Shown piece by piece: positions 26,897 through 35,388 of a stretch of DNA of 64,000 nucleotides. The notes beneath the pieces are model-generated. The model saw only the letters and a list, made by a program, of their open reading frames with translations. It was not told the DNA's origin and did not search any database. Origin of the DNA: Paenibacillus macquariensis (GTDB lineage: Bacteria > Bacillota > Bacilli > Paenibacillales > Paenibacillaceae); NCBI RefSeq assembly GCF_900156375.1, contig NZ_FTNK01000016.1, positions 62,001 through 126,000 of the forward strand. Direction: 5' to 3'. A program made the translations under genes and the position numbers. Position 1 is the stretch's first letter. Every line of letters begins with the position of its first letter.

Positions 26897-27094
26897 TTAT
26901 TGTGCCTCACCAACTGTATCCTACTTGCCGTTACCATCCGGACCTTCTTATGTGAACGCTTTCAAAACGTTTAGCACATCCTCCCAAGAAGTAGGGGTTG
27001 AAATATGAAGAGCTTGAATCCAATCTGTCCGTATCCACATCATTTGGCGGATCATACGTTCACTGTGGTTCAACTTTATTATATCTAAGAGCTC
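26897..27094 (-). pseudogene. Relic of an extracellular sugar-binding lipoprotein (LplA-like)
   Basis: One minus-strand frame reads SERMIRQMMWIRTDWIQALH, ISTPTSWEDVLNVLKAFT, stop, EGPDGNGK, stop, DTVGEAQ, stop. The pattern R-x-D-W-x-x-x-L-x-x-x-x-P-x-x-W-x-x-x-x-x-V-L-K-A-F followed by PDGNGK-x-DT is diagnostic for LplA-type solute-binding proteins of Paenibacillus ABC sugar transporters. Two in-frame stops and absent flanks mark it as dead. It is now part of the GH85 upstream region. Confidence 0.65.
26951..26965 (-). promoter_or_regulatory. cre site upstream of the GH85 gene
   Basis: Read on the minus strand, TTGAAAGCGTTCACA meets every position of WTGNAANCGNWNNCW. It lies 138-152 bp before the GH85 start and overlaps the last codons of the solute-binding relic. 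Catabolite repression of the glycosidase is a reasonable inference. Confidence 0.6.
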
Positions 27095-27294
27095 CTATAA
27101 CGTTATTATAAAGTACGAATGTGTGCACAAACTAGTTTCCGATTTTTACATTTGTATCTTTTATTTACTCATTGTGGTTTATTTTGAACTCTCTCTATTC
27201 TTGATGCGTCAAATTCGTAGCCTTTTTGAAAAAACGATGGAAATATTATGATTAGAATAAGTTTAAGTATCGTATCTATTACAATAGAATCATG

Positions 27295-27337
27295 AAAAAA
27301 CTCGTCCAGTGCATTCTAAGCACAAGACGAGTTTTTA
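27295..27337. terminator. Bidirectional terminator
   Basis: AAAAAACTCGTC (27295-27306) pairs with GACGAGTTTTT (27326-27336), with an inner GTGC/GCAC hairpin. T runs lie on both strands. It ends the monooxygenase operon on the minus strand. Confidence 0.8.
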
Positions 27338-27355
27338 TGATTATGTCGCTAACAA

Positions 27356-27652
27356 TTAACGATTTACAGGCTCGCCTGCGAATACTTTTAGATCCATAGG
27401 TGCAGCCATGAATACTGGGGCTTTCTGAACAAAAGCAGTGAAGTGAGCACTTGTATTATGTGACGTAGTCGCCTCAACATCTTTCCACAGCTCAACCATT
27501 GTGTAGTGATGTTCTTTCTCCGTATTCTTCATTAGCTCATAGCTAATATTGCCTTCTTCTGCTCTAGTTAGGGGGAGAAGAGATTTCATTTCTTCTAAAA
27601 ATGCTTGTTCTTGGTCAGGTTTCACTTGTAGGTTGGCATGTATAATTATCAT
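27356..27652 (-). CDS. Antibiotic biosynthesis monooxygenase-fold protein
   Basis: A 98-residue ferredoxin-like protein of the ABM/YgiN type: VKPDQEQAFLEEMKSLLPLT, EEGNISYELMKNTEKEHHYT, MVELWKDVEATTSHNTSAHF. Family members are cofactor-free quinol monooxygenases or similar. AAAGGAT precedes the ATG. It is the third gene of a minus-strand unit nitroreductase-MarR-ABM, with only 27 bp to the MarR gene. A quinone or electrophile detoxification role is inferred from this company. Confidence 0.8.
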   Translation of the reverse strand: MIIIHANLQVKPDQEQAFLEEMKSLLPLTRAEEGNISYELMKNTEKEHHYTMVELWKDVEATTSHNTSAHFTAFVQKAPVFMAAPMDLKVFAGEPVNR

Positions 27653-27679
27653 TGATGATCATCCTTTATTATATATATT

Positions 27680-28111
27680 TTATAATTCACTAATATTGTT
27701 TTGCATTCTGTTGAGCATCGTGGTGACCATGTCGAGTTCCTCTTTGCTGAAATCATTCAACATCGTATTCACGAATCTAACTTTCTCTTCCTTGTAACCT
27801 AAGATCCTATTGCGACCTTCCTCCGTTAAACGAACGAGAGTAACACGATTATCCGAAGCTATTTTACTTCTTACTACCATCCCATCAACCTCAAGTTGTT
27901 TTAAATGGCGGGTAATGGCTGCGCTATCGATGTTTACGGCTTTTTGTAAGGTAGACTGATTCACTTCATCGACTTGATAAAGGTGATATAAGAGTTCATA
28001 TCGTGATGAGCTAATGCCTGTACAACGTTCGAACTTAGGATTGATTTGGTTGCTAAGCCCCTTCAGTAGATGTAAGATCTTTTCTTGATCCGAAAATAAA
28101 CATGTCATCAT
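27680..28111 (-). CDS. MarR-family transcriptional regulator
   Basis: A 143-residue winged-helix protein with a MarR core: SSSRYELLYHLYQVDEVNQS, recognition helix SAAITRHLKQLEVDGMVVRS, and the wing DNRVTLVRLTEEGRN. The single Cys residues (C4, C30) might sense electrophiles, as in MhqR/YodB-type repressors of quinone-response genes, but this is inference. GGAGGTCA lies just before two consecutive ATG codons. It is 40 bp downstream of the nitroreductase gene. Confidence 0.85.
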   Translation of the reverse strand: MMTCLFSDQEKILHLLKGLSNQINPKFERCTGISSSRYELLYHLYQVDEVNQSTLQKAVNIDSAAITRHLKQLEVDGMVVRSKIASDNRVTLVRLTEEGRNRILGYKEEKVRFVNTMLNDFSKEELDMVTTMLNRMQNNISEL

Positions 28112-28151
28112 TGACCTCCGAGGTGCTGTAGTGGTTTACAACTGAAACGCA

Positions 28152-28790
28152 TTAATTCCAAGTAGTTATCGTTTCAACAGGCAATCGGTACGTTTGGAAT
28201 CCTTCACTTGCTGCTTTACCGATTGAAATCAGCATAATAGGAATGTAACGATCTTTATCAAGCCCGTATGTCTCTGCTATTTGGTCTTTCTCATAACCAC
28301 CAATGGGATTGGTGTCATAGCCGTGTGCACGTGCGACAAGCATAAGTTGCATCGATACAAGGCCAGCGTCAAGTATGATGGTTTCTCTCATAGCTGTCTC
28401 GGACATCGCTGCGTACATAGGTTTGAACGCATTTAGTTGATAATCTTTCAATTCCTTAGGCATATATCCAAGCTCAACAGCTTTACCGAAAATTTCTTCG
28501 GAATAGTCGAAGTTATTCATATCCGCAAAGACAGCAATGACCGCAGATGAACTTAATACTTTATCTTTATTAAATTTAGCCAGATCGCCAAGCGTGTTTT
28601 TCCCTTCTTCGCTATCAATGACTACAAAACGCCAAGGCTGCATGTTGACCGAAGACGGAGCAATGGTTGCTTCTGCTAACATTTCCGCCATTTCTTCACG
28701 GCTGATCTTTATGCTCGGATCATAATTCTTAATGGATCGACGTCCATAGACAATTTCATTGAAATCATTTGTTTTCTGAAAATTACTCAT
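28152..28790 (-). CDS. Nitroreductase-family NAD(P)H-dependent flavoprotein
   Basis: A 212-residue FMN-binding nitroreductase: GRRSIKNYDPS at the N-terminus (FMN phosphate contacts), APSSVNMQPWRFVVID, and the C-terminal GYDTNPIGGYEKDQIAETYG. Proteins of this group (YodC, YdfN/MhqN) reduce nitroaromatics and quinones. It heads a unit with MarR and ABM genes, resembling the MhqR regulon of Bacillus. Its promoter region carries repeated TTGA-N4-TCAA dyads. Confidence 0.87.
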   Translation of the reverse strand: MSNFQKTNDFNEIVYGRRSIKNYDPSIKISREEMAEMLAEATIAPSSVNMQPWRFVVIDSEEGKNTLGDLAKFNKDKVLSSSAVIAVFADMNNFDYSEEIFGKAVELGYMPKELKDYQLNAFKPMYAAMSETAMRETIILDAGLVSMQLMLVARAHGYDTNPIGGYEKDQIAETYGLDKDRYIPIMLISIGKAASEGFQTYRLPVETITTWN

Positions 28791-28840
28791 TGTTGTATGG
28801 TCCTCTCTAGGTGACTGTAATTTATATGATGCATCAATAG

Positions 28841-28867
28841 TTGACGTATCAATTGTTGATAGATCAA
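28841..28867. promoter_or_regulatory. Candidate MarR operator
   Basis: TTGACGTATCAA (28841-28852) and TTGATAGATCAA (28856-28867) are two TTGA-N4-TCAA dyads 15 bp apart, and their inner arms form TATCAA-TTG-TTGATA. A GATGCATC palindrome stands nearby at 28829. They lie 50-80 bp upstream of the nitroreductase start. Confidence 0.5.
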
Positions 28868-28984
28868 ATATAATACAATGCAGGAGTCAATGCAACACCC
28901 GGAATCATTTGCCAGAGCGACTATAAAGGAATGCTTAATTCTGAGGATAGATTATTAATTCTAATTATAGGACACCAAGTATAA

Positions 28985-29320
28985 TTACTTTTCCTTTTCA
29001 TTCAAAAAAACTTCTTTAGCAACATTAATTGCTGAAGCTGCTCGCGGCCACCCCACATAAAAGGCAAGATGTGTTATGGCCTCGATCAGTTCGGCTTCCG
29101 AAAGACCATTCTCCTTGGCAAGCTTGAGATGATAGACGAGCTGACTTGTATGTTCGCCAGCTACTAATGCAGATACCGTAACGAGACTCCTTTCCCTTAG
29201 AGACAACTCTTCTCTTCTCCACACATCACCGAAAAGAACATCTTCCGTATAACTGACAAAGGCCGGAGCAAAATCTCCAATTGTTTTTCTAGCGGTCGAT
29301 GTGATGGGTTTATGCTTCAT
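28985..29320 (-). CDS. Carboxymuconolactone decarboxylase-like protein
   Basis: A 111-residue helical protein of the CMD/AhpD-like family: FVSYTEDVLFGDVWRREELS, LRERSLVTVSALVAGEHTSQ, LVYHLKLAKENGLSEAELIE and a terminal GWPRAASAINVAKEVF. The C-x-x-C of AhpD peroxidases is absent, so lactone or unknown chemistry is likelier. The start at 29320 has GAAGGA six bases upstream; a longer frame to 29398 would overlap the tautomerase gene. It lies 38 bp after that gene, presumably in one operon. Confidence 0.8.
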   Translation of the reverse strand: MKHKPITSTARKTIGDFAPAFVSYTEDVLFGDVWRREELSLRERSLVTVSALVAGEHTSQLVYHLKLAKENGLSEAELIEAITHLAFYVGWPRAASAINVAKEVFLNEKEK

Positions 29321-29358
29321 CTTTATTCCTTCTTCCATAGATATGGATACCAAATCAC

Positions 29359-29745
29359 TTATAAAATCATTTGTGCGAGTCCTTTTCCAAATGTCCAATC
29401 TTCTAATTCTGTTTCAATCAGCATAACCAATACCTCTTCTTCCCTAATTTTGCATTGTGCTGACAATAGCTCAGCTAATCCTTTATAGAAGCTTCGTTTT
29501 TGATCTCTGCTTCTTCCCGACCCAAGTGTAATTTGGATATTTAGTAATTGATCTGTTCTGGATACATTCAAATAATCTGTACTGTAATAAAATTCACTCT
29601 TTTTATGAGCATGAAAGACCTGGAAATAATCATTTTCTGGGACATTAAAATGTTCGATCAGTGCGTTCATTATACTCTGGCTAATTACAGGCAATTCCTT
29701 ATCCGTGTATTGACCTTCCAAGTAACTTACTCGGACGAATGGCAT
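29359..29745 (-). CDS. Tautomerase-family protein
   Basis: A 128-residue protein beginning MPFVRVSYLEGQYTDKELPV. Removal of Met would expose Pro1, the catalytic base of 4-oxalocrotonate tautomerase-like enzymes. The beta-alpha-beta pattern repeats (ITLGSGRSRDQKRSFYKGLA). GAGGAGGTGGG precedes the start. It is divergent from a LysR-type regulator and upstream of the CMD-like gene, suggesting a small aromatic or keto-acid pathway. Confidence 0.8.
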   Translation of the reverse strand: MPFVRVSYLEGQYTDKELPVISQSIMNALIEHFNVPENDYFQVFHAHKKSEFYYSTDYLNVSRTDQLLNIQITLGSGRSRDQKRSFYKGLAELLSAQCKIREEEVLVMLIETELEDWTFGKGLAQMIL

Positions 29746-29809
29746 CTTGTAAATCCCACCTCCTCAACTGATAACTTGATTTTACATCAACATTCTTTAT
29801 TCGTATAAT

Positions 29810-29821
29810 TGATAAATATCA
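29810..29821. promoter_or_regulatory. Palindrome between tautomerase and LysR genes
   Basis: TGATAAATATCA is a 12-bp palindrome about 40 bp upstream of the LysR-type start, in the position of an autoregulatory site. Confidence 0.3.
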
Positions 29822-29858
29822 TAAATATATTCAATTTTGTAGATGGAGTTGAATGCTC

Positions 29859-30761
29859 ATGGATCTCAAAGAACTAACTACATTTCGTACTATTATTGAA
29901 GAAGGATCGTTCTCAAAGGCTGCTACTAAGTTGAATTACGCTCAGTCTACGGTGACCAATCAGGTGCAAAGGCTAGAGAAGGAATTAGGGATTAAGCTTT
30001 TTAAAAGAGGGTGGGATGCCGTATTAACTGCATCCGGTAAAATATACGCAGAGGAAGTAGACGCATTGATTCAACATTGGAATTATGTGTTGGAACAGGC
30101 TAAGTCTTTAGAAAAAGAAGAAATTGGCACACTGAATATCGGCGTTATAGAAACTTTAACAGCTAGCATACTGCCCGCTGTCCTTCAAAAATTCCGTGAG
30201 CATAAACCGAATATAACTTGTAATTTTATTATTGGGAATACAGACTCTCTCTCAAAAGCCTTAATGAATAACTCACTAGATTTCGCGATCTGTGGGGAAC
30301 CACACTCTATATCTACCTTACATTTTGAACCCATTAATATCGAACAAATCACGTTTATTGTATCTAAGAATCATCCTTTTGCCGAGAAAAGTGATCTCTC
30401 CCTGGAGGATTTGTTTGAGTATCCCCTTATCGTTGGCGGAGCCAACTGCTTGTATCATATCCGGTTGGATAAAGAGCTCTCTCGATTTTCTTCAAAGCCA
30501 TTTTTTTATACGGTCAGTCAAATTTCTTCAATTGTGCCATTTGTACAAAAAATTCCTTCTGTCGGAGTTGTTCTTTCATCATTACCTCTATCAGCTGATG
30601 TTGTGACCATTCCAGTCCATATGATGAATCCTTATATTCCGATTGGACTTTTACAAAGGAGTAAAAAAGAATATGTTTCTTCAACCCAAAAAGTATTTTT
30701 GCAACTCTTAAATGAAGAATTTCCTAAGGACATTGATAAAGGGAATCCATATGATCTGTAA
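29859..30761 (+). CDS. LysR-family transcriptional regulator
   Basis: A 300-residue regulator with an N-terminal HTH (MDLKELTTFRTIIEEGSFSK, then AATKLNYAQSTVTNQVQRLE) and a periplasmic-binding-protein-like effector domain starting near residue 90 (IGTLNIGVIETLTASILPAV). The ATG at 29859 gives a standard LysR start with GGAG ten bases upstream; an ATG at 29853 is too close. Divergent from the tautomerase/CMD operon, which it probably activates in response to an aromatic or carboxylic effector. Confidence 0.87.
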   Translation: MDLKELTTFRTIIEEGSFSKAATKLNYAQSTVTNQVQRLEKELGIKLFKRGWDAVLTASGKIYAEEVDALIQHWNYVLEQAKSLEKEEIGTLNIGVIETLTASILPAVLQKFREHKPNITCNFIIGNTDSLSKALMNNSLDFAICGEPHSISTLHFEPINIEQITFIVSKNHPFAEKSDLSLEDLFEYPLIVGGANCLYHIRLDKELSRFSSKPFFYTVSQISSIVPFVQKIPSVGVVLSSLPLSADVVTIPVHMMNPYIPIGLLQRSKKEYVSSTQKVFLQLLNEEFPKDIDKGNPYDL

Positions 30762-30948
30762 TGTAGGGCATAAAACTATCCCGACGCTGCAGCTGTGTCG
30801 TGCTCAAGATAGAGATACTGTGCGTTTGTGGGGAATTCCGATCTGATACCGAGGTGACTTATAGGGCTAGAGAATGGCGACATACTCGTTATCGGAAGCA
30901 TGCGTTCTTTTCAGGTTTAATTGTCAGATTATTATTCTTGTGTTCCAT

Positions 30949-30975
30949 AAAGGGCATCCAATAGGGTGTCCTTTA
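30949..30975 (+). terminator. Terminator downstream of the LysR gene
   Basis: AAAGGGCATCC (30949-30959) pairs fully with GGGTGTCCTTT (30964-30974), counting two G-T pairs, around a four-base loop. Confidence 0.6.
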
Positions 30976-31256
30976 AACTTCGTTGATAGCGTTCACGGTG
31001 ATCCTTTTCACAAATAAAGGGATAATTGATTTAATAGAGGAAGCCTAATCAAATACCACGTCAGATAAATAAAATACTGCTCATAACATCGTATATAAGC
31101 AACATTTATTAGTCATTCGTCTGTCCGAAAAGTTATTCTGAAATTAGCCTGCGAAGCGGGAATGGAATTGTGTGATATTGTAAAAATTAATATTTTAATC
31201 TACAAATAATAGTGATACACTATGATATAGGTTAAATTTTTATCCAGAAAAGATAT

Positions 31257-31269
31257 GTGACCAGGTCAC
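31257..31269. promoter_or_regulatory. 13-bp palindrome upstream of mqo
   Basis: GTGACC-A-GGTCAC is a perfect dyad about 63 bp before the mqo start, possibly an operator. Confidence 0.35.
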
Positions 31270-31331
31270 GCCCTTACTTGCTGTGGCGCCTACATTCTTT
31301 CTGCAAATTCTAGGGTATAAGGACGGTAAAC

Positions 31332-32834
31332 ATGAGCAACCGACAAACTAAAACGGACGTTATCTTAATTGGTGCTGGAATCATGAGTGCTACTTTGGGG
31401 TCAATGCTGAAAGAACTAGTACCAGACTGGAAAATTACAGTTCTGGAAAGGCGCGATACCGCAGGAGAGGAAAGCTCTAACGAATGGAATAATGCAGGAA
31501 CAGGGCATTCTTCACTGTGCGAGCTTAACTACACCGTCGAGCAACCGGATGGTTCCATAGATATTAGCAAGGCTGTAAAGGTTAATGAAGAGTTTCAACT
31601 TTCCAAGCAGTTCTGGTCTTATCTTGTAAAAAGTAATCTGATACGTAATCCGCGGGACTTTATCGTGCCAGTACCCCATATGAGCTTTGTACAAGGGGAA
31701 CAAGATGTAACGTTCTTAAAGAAACGTTATGAAGCATTGTCTAACAATCCTCTGTTTCAAGGGATGGAATTCTCCAATGACCCCGAGAAACTGAAGGAAT
31801 GGATTCCGCTTATGATGAAAGACCGCGTAATAAATAATCCTATAGCGGCTACAAAAATTGACTCTGGTACGGATGTTAACTTTGGCGCTTTAACGCGCAT
31901 CTTGTTCGACCAATTAAAGAGTAGCAACGTAGATATCAAATTCAAACAAAATGTGGATGATATTAAACGTACTAGCGACGGTTCGTGGGAATTGAAAGTG
32001 CGTAATGTCGATAGCAATACCGTCGAACGCCATACTGCCAAATTCGTCTTTATTGGCGGAGGAGGAGGAAGTCTACATCTGCTACAAAAATCCGGCATCC
32101 CTGAAGGTAAAGGGATTGGTGGATTCCCAGTAAGCGGGCTATTTATGGTATGTAAGAATCCTGAAATTGTAGCGAAGCATCGTGCAAAAGTATATGGCCA
32201 AGCAGCGATTGGTGCTCCTCCAATGTCGGTACCGCATCTTGATACAAGAGTGATTGACGAGAAAGAATCGTTGTTCTTTGGACCGTTTGCTGGCTTCTCA
32301 CCGAAGTTTCTGAAATACGGTTCAATGCTTGATTTGATAACTTCCGTAAAGCCGCATAATCTCGTAACGATGTTGGCAGCAGGTGTGAAGAACGTTTCAT
32401 TGACAACATACCTGATCAAGCAAGTGATGTTATCGAAAGAAAAACGTATGGAAGCTTTACAGGAATTTGTACCGAACGCCAAAGCAGAGGATTGGGAGTT
32501 GGTACTAGCCGGTCAGCGTGTGCAAATTATCAAAGATACTGCTGCGGGCAAAGGAACGCTTCAATTTGGTACGGAAGTGATTAGTGCCGCTGATGGATCG
32601 ATAGCTGCATTGCTCGGAGCTTCTCCAGGTGCTTCTACCGCGGTTTCTGTCATGCTTGAGATATTAAATAAATGCTTCCCGCAACATATCAAAGAGTGGG
32701 AGCCGAAGTTAAAAGAAATGATTCCTTCTTATGGCTTGTCTATGCTGGAAAACTCAGAGCTTATGCAGGAAATTCAAACTTCAACAGCACGCACACTGGG
32801 CTTATCCGGTGAAAAGCAAGCAATTCCGCAATAA
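31332..32834 (+). CDS. mqo: Malate:quinone oxidoreductase
   Basis: A 500-residue FAD-dependent peripheral membrane enzyme that oxidises malate to oxaloacetate and passes electrons to the quinone pool, bypassing NAD-malate dehydrogenase. The dinucleotide motif DVILIGAGIMSATLG (9-23), NEWNNAGTGHSSLCELNYT, FVFIGGGGGSLHLLQKSG and a C-terminal SPGASTAVSVML are all typical of Mqo. The length equals the family norm. AAGGACGG precedes the ATG. It is monocistronic with a clear terminator at 32855. Confidence 0.93.
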   Translation: MSNRQTKTDVILIGAGIMSATLGSMLKELVPDWKITVLERRDTAGEESSNEWNNAGTGHSSLCELNYTVEQPDGSIDISKAVKVNEEFQLSKQFWSYLVKSNLIRNPRDFIVPVPHMSFVQGEQDVTFLKKRYEALSNNPLFQGMEFSNDPEKLKEWIPLMMKDRVINNPIAATKIDSGTDVNFGALTRILFDQLKSSNVDIKFKQNVDDIKRTSDGSWELKVRNVDSNTVERHTAKFVFIGGGGGSLHLLQKSGIPEGKGIGGFPVSGLFMVCKNPEIVAKHRAKVYGQAAIGAPPMSVPHLDTRVIDEKESLFFGPFAGFSPKFLKYGSMLDLITSVKPHNLVTMLAAGVKNVSLTTYLIKQVMLSKEKRMEALQEFVPNAKAEDWELVLAGQRVQIIKDTAAGKGTLQFGTEVISAADGSIAALLGASPGASTAVSVMLEILNKCFPQHIKEWEPKLKEMIPSYGLSMLENSELMQEIQTSTARTLGLSGEKQAIPQ

Positions 32835-32854
32835 TTGAAAAGCTCGTATGTTAT

Positions 32855-32896
32855 AAGGAAGCATAATTGCCGTGTTGGCGAATATGCTTCCTTTAG
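32855..32896 (+). terminator. Terminator of mqo
   Basis: AAGGAAGCATA (32855-32865) pairs with TATGCTTCCTT (32883-32893). Confidence 0.7.
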
Positions 32897-33030
32897 TTCT
32901 ATCATGTACCTTAGAATGAAGTTTTATATTATTTTAAATAAATGGAATATGATGAGAATAAGAAGGGGTAGAACTCCTTTGTATAGAATTTATATTTAAA
33001 AAGTGATTGATCATTTAGGAGGCGGCGGCA

Positions 33031-33477
33031 TTGAGAACAATTGAAAAGATGTTTGAACATTTAAATTGGGCGAATCAACGCATGCTAGAAACCTTGCAAA
33101 ATATTGAAGTTCGGGACCAACAGGTACGTTTATTTCTTCATATTCTAAATGCAGAACAAGTATGGTTAACTAGATTACAAGGAATGGATAGTTCACAAAT
33201 GCCGATCTGGTCGGATGGTGATATAGAAGTCTGTGCAAAACTTAGTAAACAAAATGTAGCAAGATTCACAACATATCTTACGGAGTTAGCCAACACGGAC
33301 CTAGACAACTTAATAACATACACCAATAGTAAAGGGGAAGAGTTCAAGAGTTCTATACGCGATATTTTGACTCATGTAGCCCTTCATGGACAGTATCATC
33401 GAGGACAAATTAACTCAGGACTTCGAGCAGATGGTATTGAACCTGTTAGCACGGATTATATTGTATTTGTAAGATAG
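33031..33477 (+). CDS. DinB-family protein
   Basis: A 148-residue four-helix-bundle protein with the family's metal-binding histidines: His37 in LFLHILNAEQVWLTRL and His119/His123 in ILTHVALHGQYHRGQI. DinB-like proteins include thiol S-transferases and enzymes of unknown activity; the assignment is to the fold, not to a reaction. The start is TTG at 33031 after AGGAGG with about eight bases between. Confidence 0.8.
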   Translation: MRTIEKMFEHLNWANQRMLETLQNIEVRDQQVRLFLHILNAEQVWLTRLQGMDSSQMPIWSDGDIEVCAKLSKQNVARFTTYLTELANTDLDNLITYTNSKGEEFKSSIRDILTHVALHGQYHRGQINSGLRADGIEPVSTDYIVFVR

Positions 33478-33510
33478 CATGTTTGGAAACGACTAGAACA
33501 AAAAAAGTAC

Positions 33511-33556
33511 TTACATCAATAGAAAAAATTTTGTTATAATAACAAACAGACCGGTC
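33511..33556 (+). promoter_or_regulatory. Promoter and operator of the TetR pseudogene
   Basis: TTACAT (33511-33516), an 18-bp spacer and TATAAT (33535-33540) are followed at once by the dyad GACCGGTC (33549-33556). LmrA/QdoR-type TetR regulators bind dyads of this kind, so this looks like an autoregulated promoter. Confidence 0.5.
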
Positions 33557-33582
33557 GGTATGTTGAAAGGAATGCATCAAAC

Positions 33583-34141
33583 GTGGATACAAAATCGCTA
33601 ATCTTGGATAAGGCTACAATCTTTTTTCAACAAAAGGGGTACAAAAGTGTAGGGCTTACTGAAATCTTAAAAGCCTGTAACGTTACAAAAGGAGCGCTCT
33701 ATCATCATTTTCCAAATGGCAAAGAAGAACTATTAATTGCTTGTTTACAAGCTTTGGACGAAGCAATTACGACAGATATCAAGGATATTTTTAGCAAGCA
33801 TCAATCAACGAAGGAAGCCACTCAATACATGATTGATAAGTTAATTCACAACTTAGAGACAGACGGTACCATTACCGGATACCTTTAGCAGCATTGTCAG
33901 TGAAATGGCTACAGTGAGCGAACCCGTCCGCCATGCATGTAGTGCACTTTATGAGAATATTCAAAAGATTTTCTGTGCGAAGCTTGTAACGGATGGCTAT
34001 TCGAATGAATCAGCTTCAGATGTTGCATTGTTGATGACAGCTTCGATTGAAGGTGCGATGATGCTTTGTTTAACACAACAATCAACAGCTCCTTTAAAGA
34101 TGATCGCCAAGCTTCTACCGAATTTATTGAAGGTTGTGTAA
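33583..34141 (+). pseudogene. TetR-family regulator with a frameshift
   Basis: The first frame (GTG start, 101 residues) carries an intact TetR HTH, YKSVGLTEILKACNVTKGAL then YHHFPNGKEELL, and stops at TAG 33886-33888. In the next phase the family C-terminus continues without a gap (SSIVSEMATVSEPVRHAC to LLKVV). Removing one base near 33880, in the run TACCTTTAG, would join them into a ~185-residue LmrA/YxaF-like regulator. The gene is either recently inactivated or the base is a sequencing error. It precedes a DUF2798-like gene it would have controlled. Confidence 0.75.
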
Positions 34142-34174
34142 TGCTGAAATTATCTATTTGAAAGGAAGAATACA

Positions 34175-34678
34175 ATGAACCAAGAGACAAGATTACCGAG
34201 AAACGGGAAGGAGGGAGCATTGTACGGTGCAATCATTTGTACCCTGACAGTTCTATTGATGACGTCACTAAATATCATTCTAGCTGTTGGGGAATTTAAT
34301 GAAGAAGTGGCCTTAACCATCCTCAAGTCGTTACCGATTATGTGGATTATTGTCATGATTATTGAGCCCGTTCTTATTGGTCGTATCGCAGAGAAATTGG
34401 TAGGGAAATTTACAGAACCAACAGATAGTTTTAATGCCAAAATTGCATTCCGCATCCTATTCACCGTACTAGGAATGTCAGCTTCTATGACGCTTATTGG
34501 TGGTATTATAGGAGACGGATTTGGATCTGGTATCTATAGTAACTTCTTAACGAATTGGCCAAGAAATTTCTTGATTGCACTGATTGCTGAGAGTTTAGTG
34601 ATTCAACCCATTGCCCGATTTGCGATGGTAAAACTACATGCTTCTCAAGATAAGAAATCAATCCGTGCTGATGTATAG
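34175..34678 (+). CDS. DUF2798-like membrane protein
   Basis: A 167-residue protein with four hydrophobic segments in two similar halves (GAIICTLTVLLMTSLNIIL and FRILFTVLGMSASMTLIGGI, each followed by a second helix and a P-I-A/P-V-L-I-G-R-like turn), as in DUF2798 proteins of unknown function. AAAGGAAG precedes the ATG. It lies 33 bp after the broken TetR gene, probably in the same transcript, so loss of the repressor might leave it unregulated. Confidence 0.7.
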   Translation: MNQETRLPRNGKEGALYGAIICTLTVLLMTSLNIILAVGEFNEEVALTILKSLPIMWIIVMIIEPVLIGRIAEKLVGKFTEPTDSFNAKIAFRILFTVLGMSASMTLIGGIIGDGFGSGIYSNFLTNWPRNFLIALIAESLVIQPIARFAMVKLHASQDKKSIRADV

Positions 34679-34732
34679 GATGTCATTTAACGAAATGAGA
34701 CTCTATATTTAAAATAAGCTCTAAAGATCAAT

Positions 34733-34770
34733 AAAGGCTCTCAGTCGACGAAATCGTCTGAGAGCTCTTT
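34733..34770. terminator. Bidirectional terminator
   Basis: GCTCTCAG (34737-34744) pairs with CTGAGAGC (34758-34765), flanked by AAAG and TCTTT, between converging genes. Confidence 0.7.
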
Positions 34771-34779
34771 GTGATGTAA

Positions 34780-35388
34780 TCATTCTGGGTCTGTGGGTAG
34801 GTCTGTAACTTGCTGTATATGGAACAGCAGAGAAAGTTGCTTGGCAAGAAAAAGTGGTGTGTAGGGCATATCTTCGCGAAGCCAGCAGACGATTGTACCG
34901 ATGAAAGCAGAGGAGCCATACCAGATTGCAATATCTTTCGGAACTGCCATAGACAAAGTAGAAGGGAAATCGGTTTGGTTCTCGCTTCTGCTAGTAATAA
35001 GATCGACGAACAATTTCATAAGCCGATCGTTGAAGACAGGTATGCGTTGGGAGGCAAGCATTACCTTATAAAATTTTGAATTTTCGGCGATATGTTCAAG
35101 CATGTTGACCAATATAGACCAATCCATATCTCTGGAACGAGACTGGTTCTGAATACCATCTACGATAGTATGAATTTCACCAATCATGTCATCTGCCAAT
35201 TTCTCGAGCATTTCTGGAATATCCCGGTAATGAAGATAGAAGGTAACACGATTAATGGTGGCGCGTTCTGCTATACGATTCACGGTTATTTTCTCAAGCT
35301 GAATCTCCTCAAGCAAATCAATAAATGCATCGCGAATCAATTGGCGAGTACGAAGGACACGCGGATCTGTGCGCGGAGTTGTTGGCAT
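34780..35388 (-). CDS. TetR-family transcriptional regulator
   Basis: A 202-residue regulator. N-terminal HTH: RTRQLIRDAFIDLLEEIQLE, then KITVNRIAERATINRVTFYL and HYRDIPEMLEKL; the C-terminal half is a helical ligand domain of the TetR_C_8-like type. The start at 35388 is chosen because AAAGGAA lies upstream and the family begins there; the frame is open to 35481. It is divergent from an MFS drug exporter, with a shared inverted motif in the gap, so it probably represses that exporter. Confidence 0.85.
   Translation of the reverse strand: MPTTPRTDPRVLRTRQLIRDAFIDLLEEIQLEKITVNRIAERATINRVTFYLHYRDIPEMLEKLADDMIGEIHTIVDGIQNQSRSRDMDWSILVNMLEHIAENSKFYKVMLASQRIPVFNDRLMKLFVDLITSRSENQTDFPSTLSMAVPKDIAIWYGSSAFIGTIVCWLREDMPYTPLFLAKQLSLLFHIQQVTDLPTDPE

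Larger units (their letters stand above)
30762..31331. other. 570-bp spacer between the LysR gene and mqo
   Basis: It contains a terminator (30949-30975) and a 13-bp palindrome near the mqo start. Several short frames exist without ribosome binding sites, one reading VRKVILKLACEAGMELCDIV near 31120-31190 that I do not recognise. No gene or RNA is supported. Confidence 0.4.

Noticed and set aside
31757..32482. Minus-strand open frame of 241 codons
   Set aside because: It is antisense to mqo, whose motifs are complete; the antisense protein has no recognisable domain.
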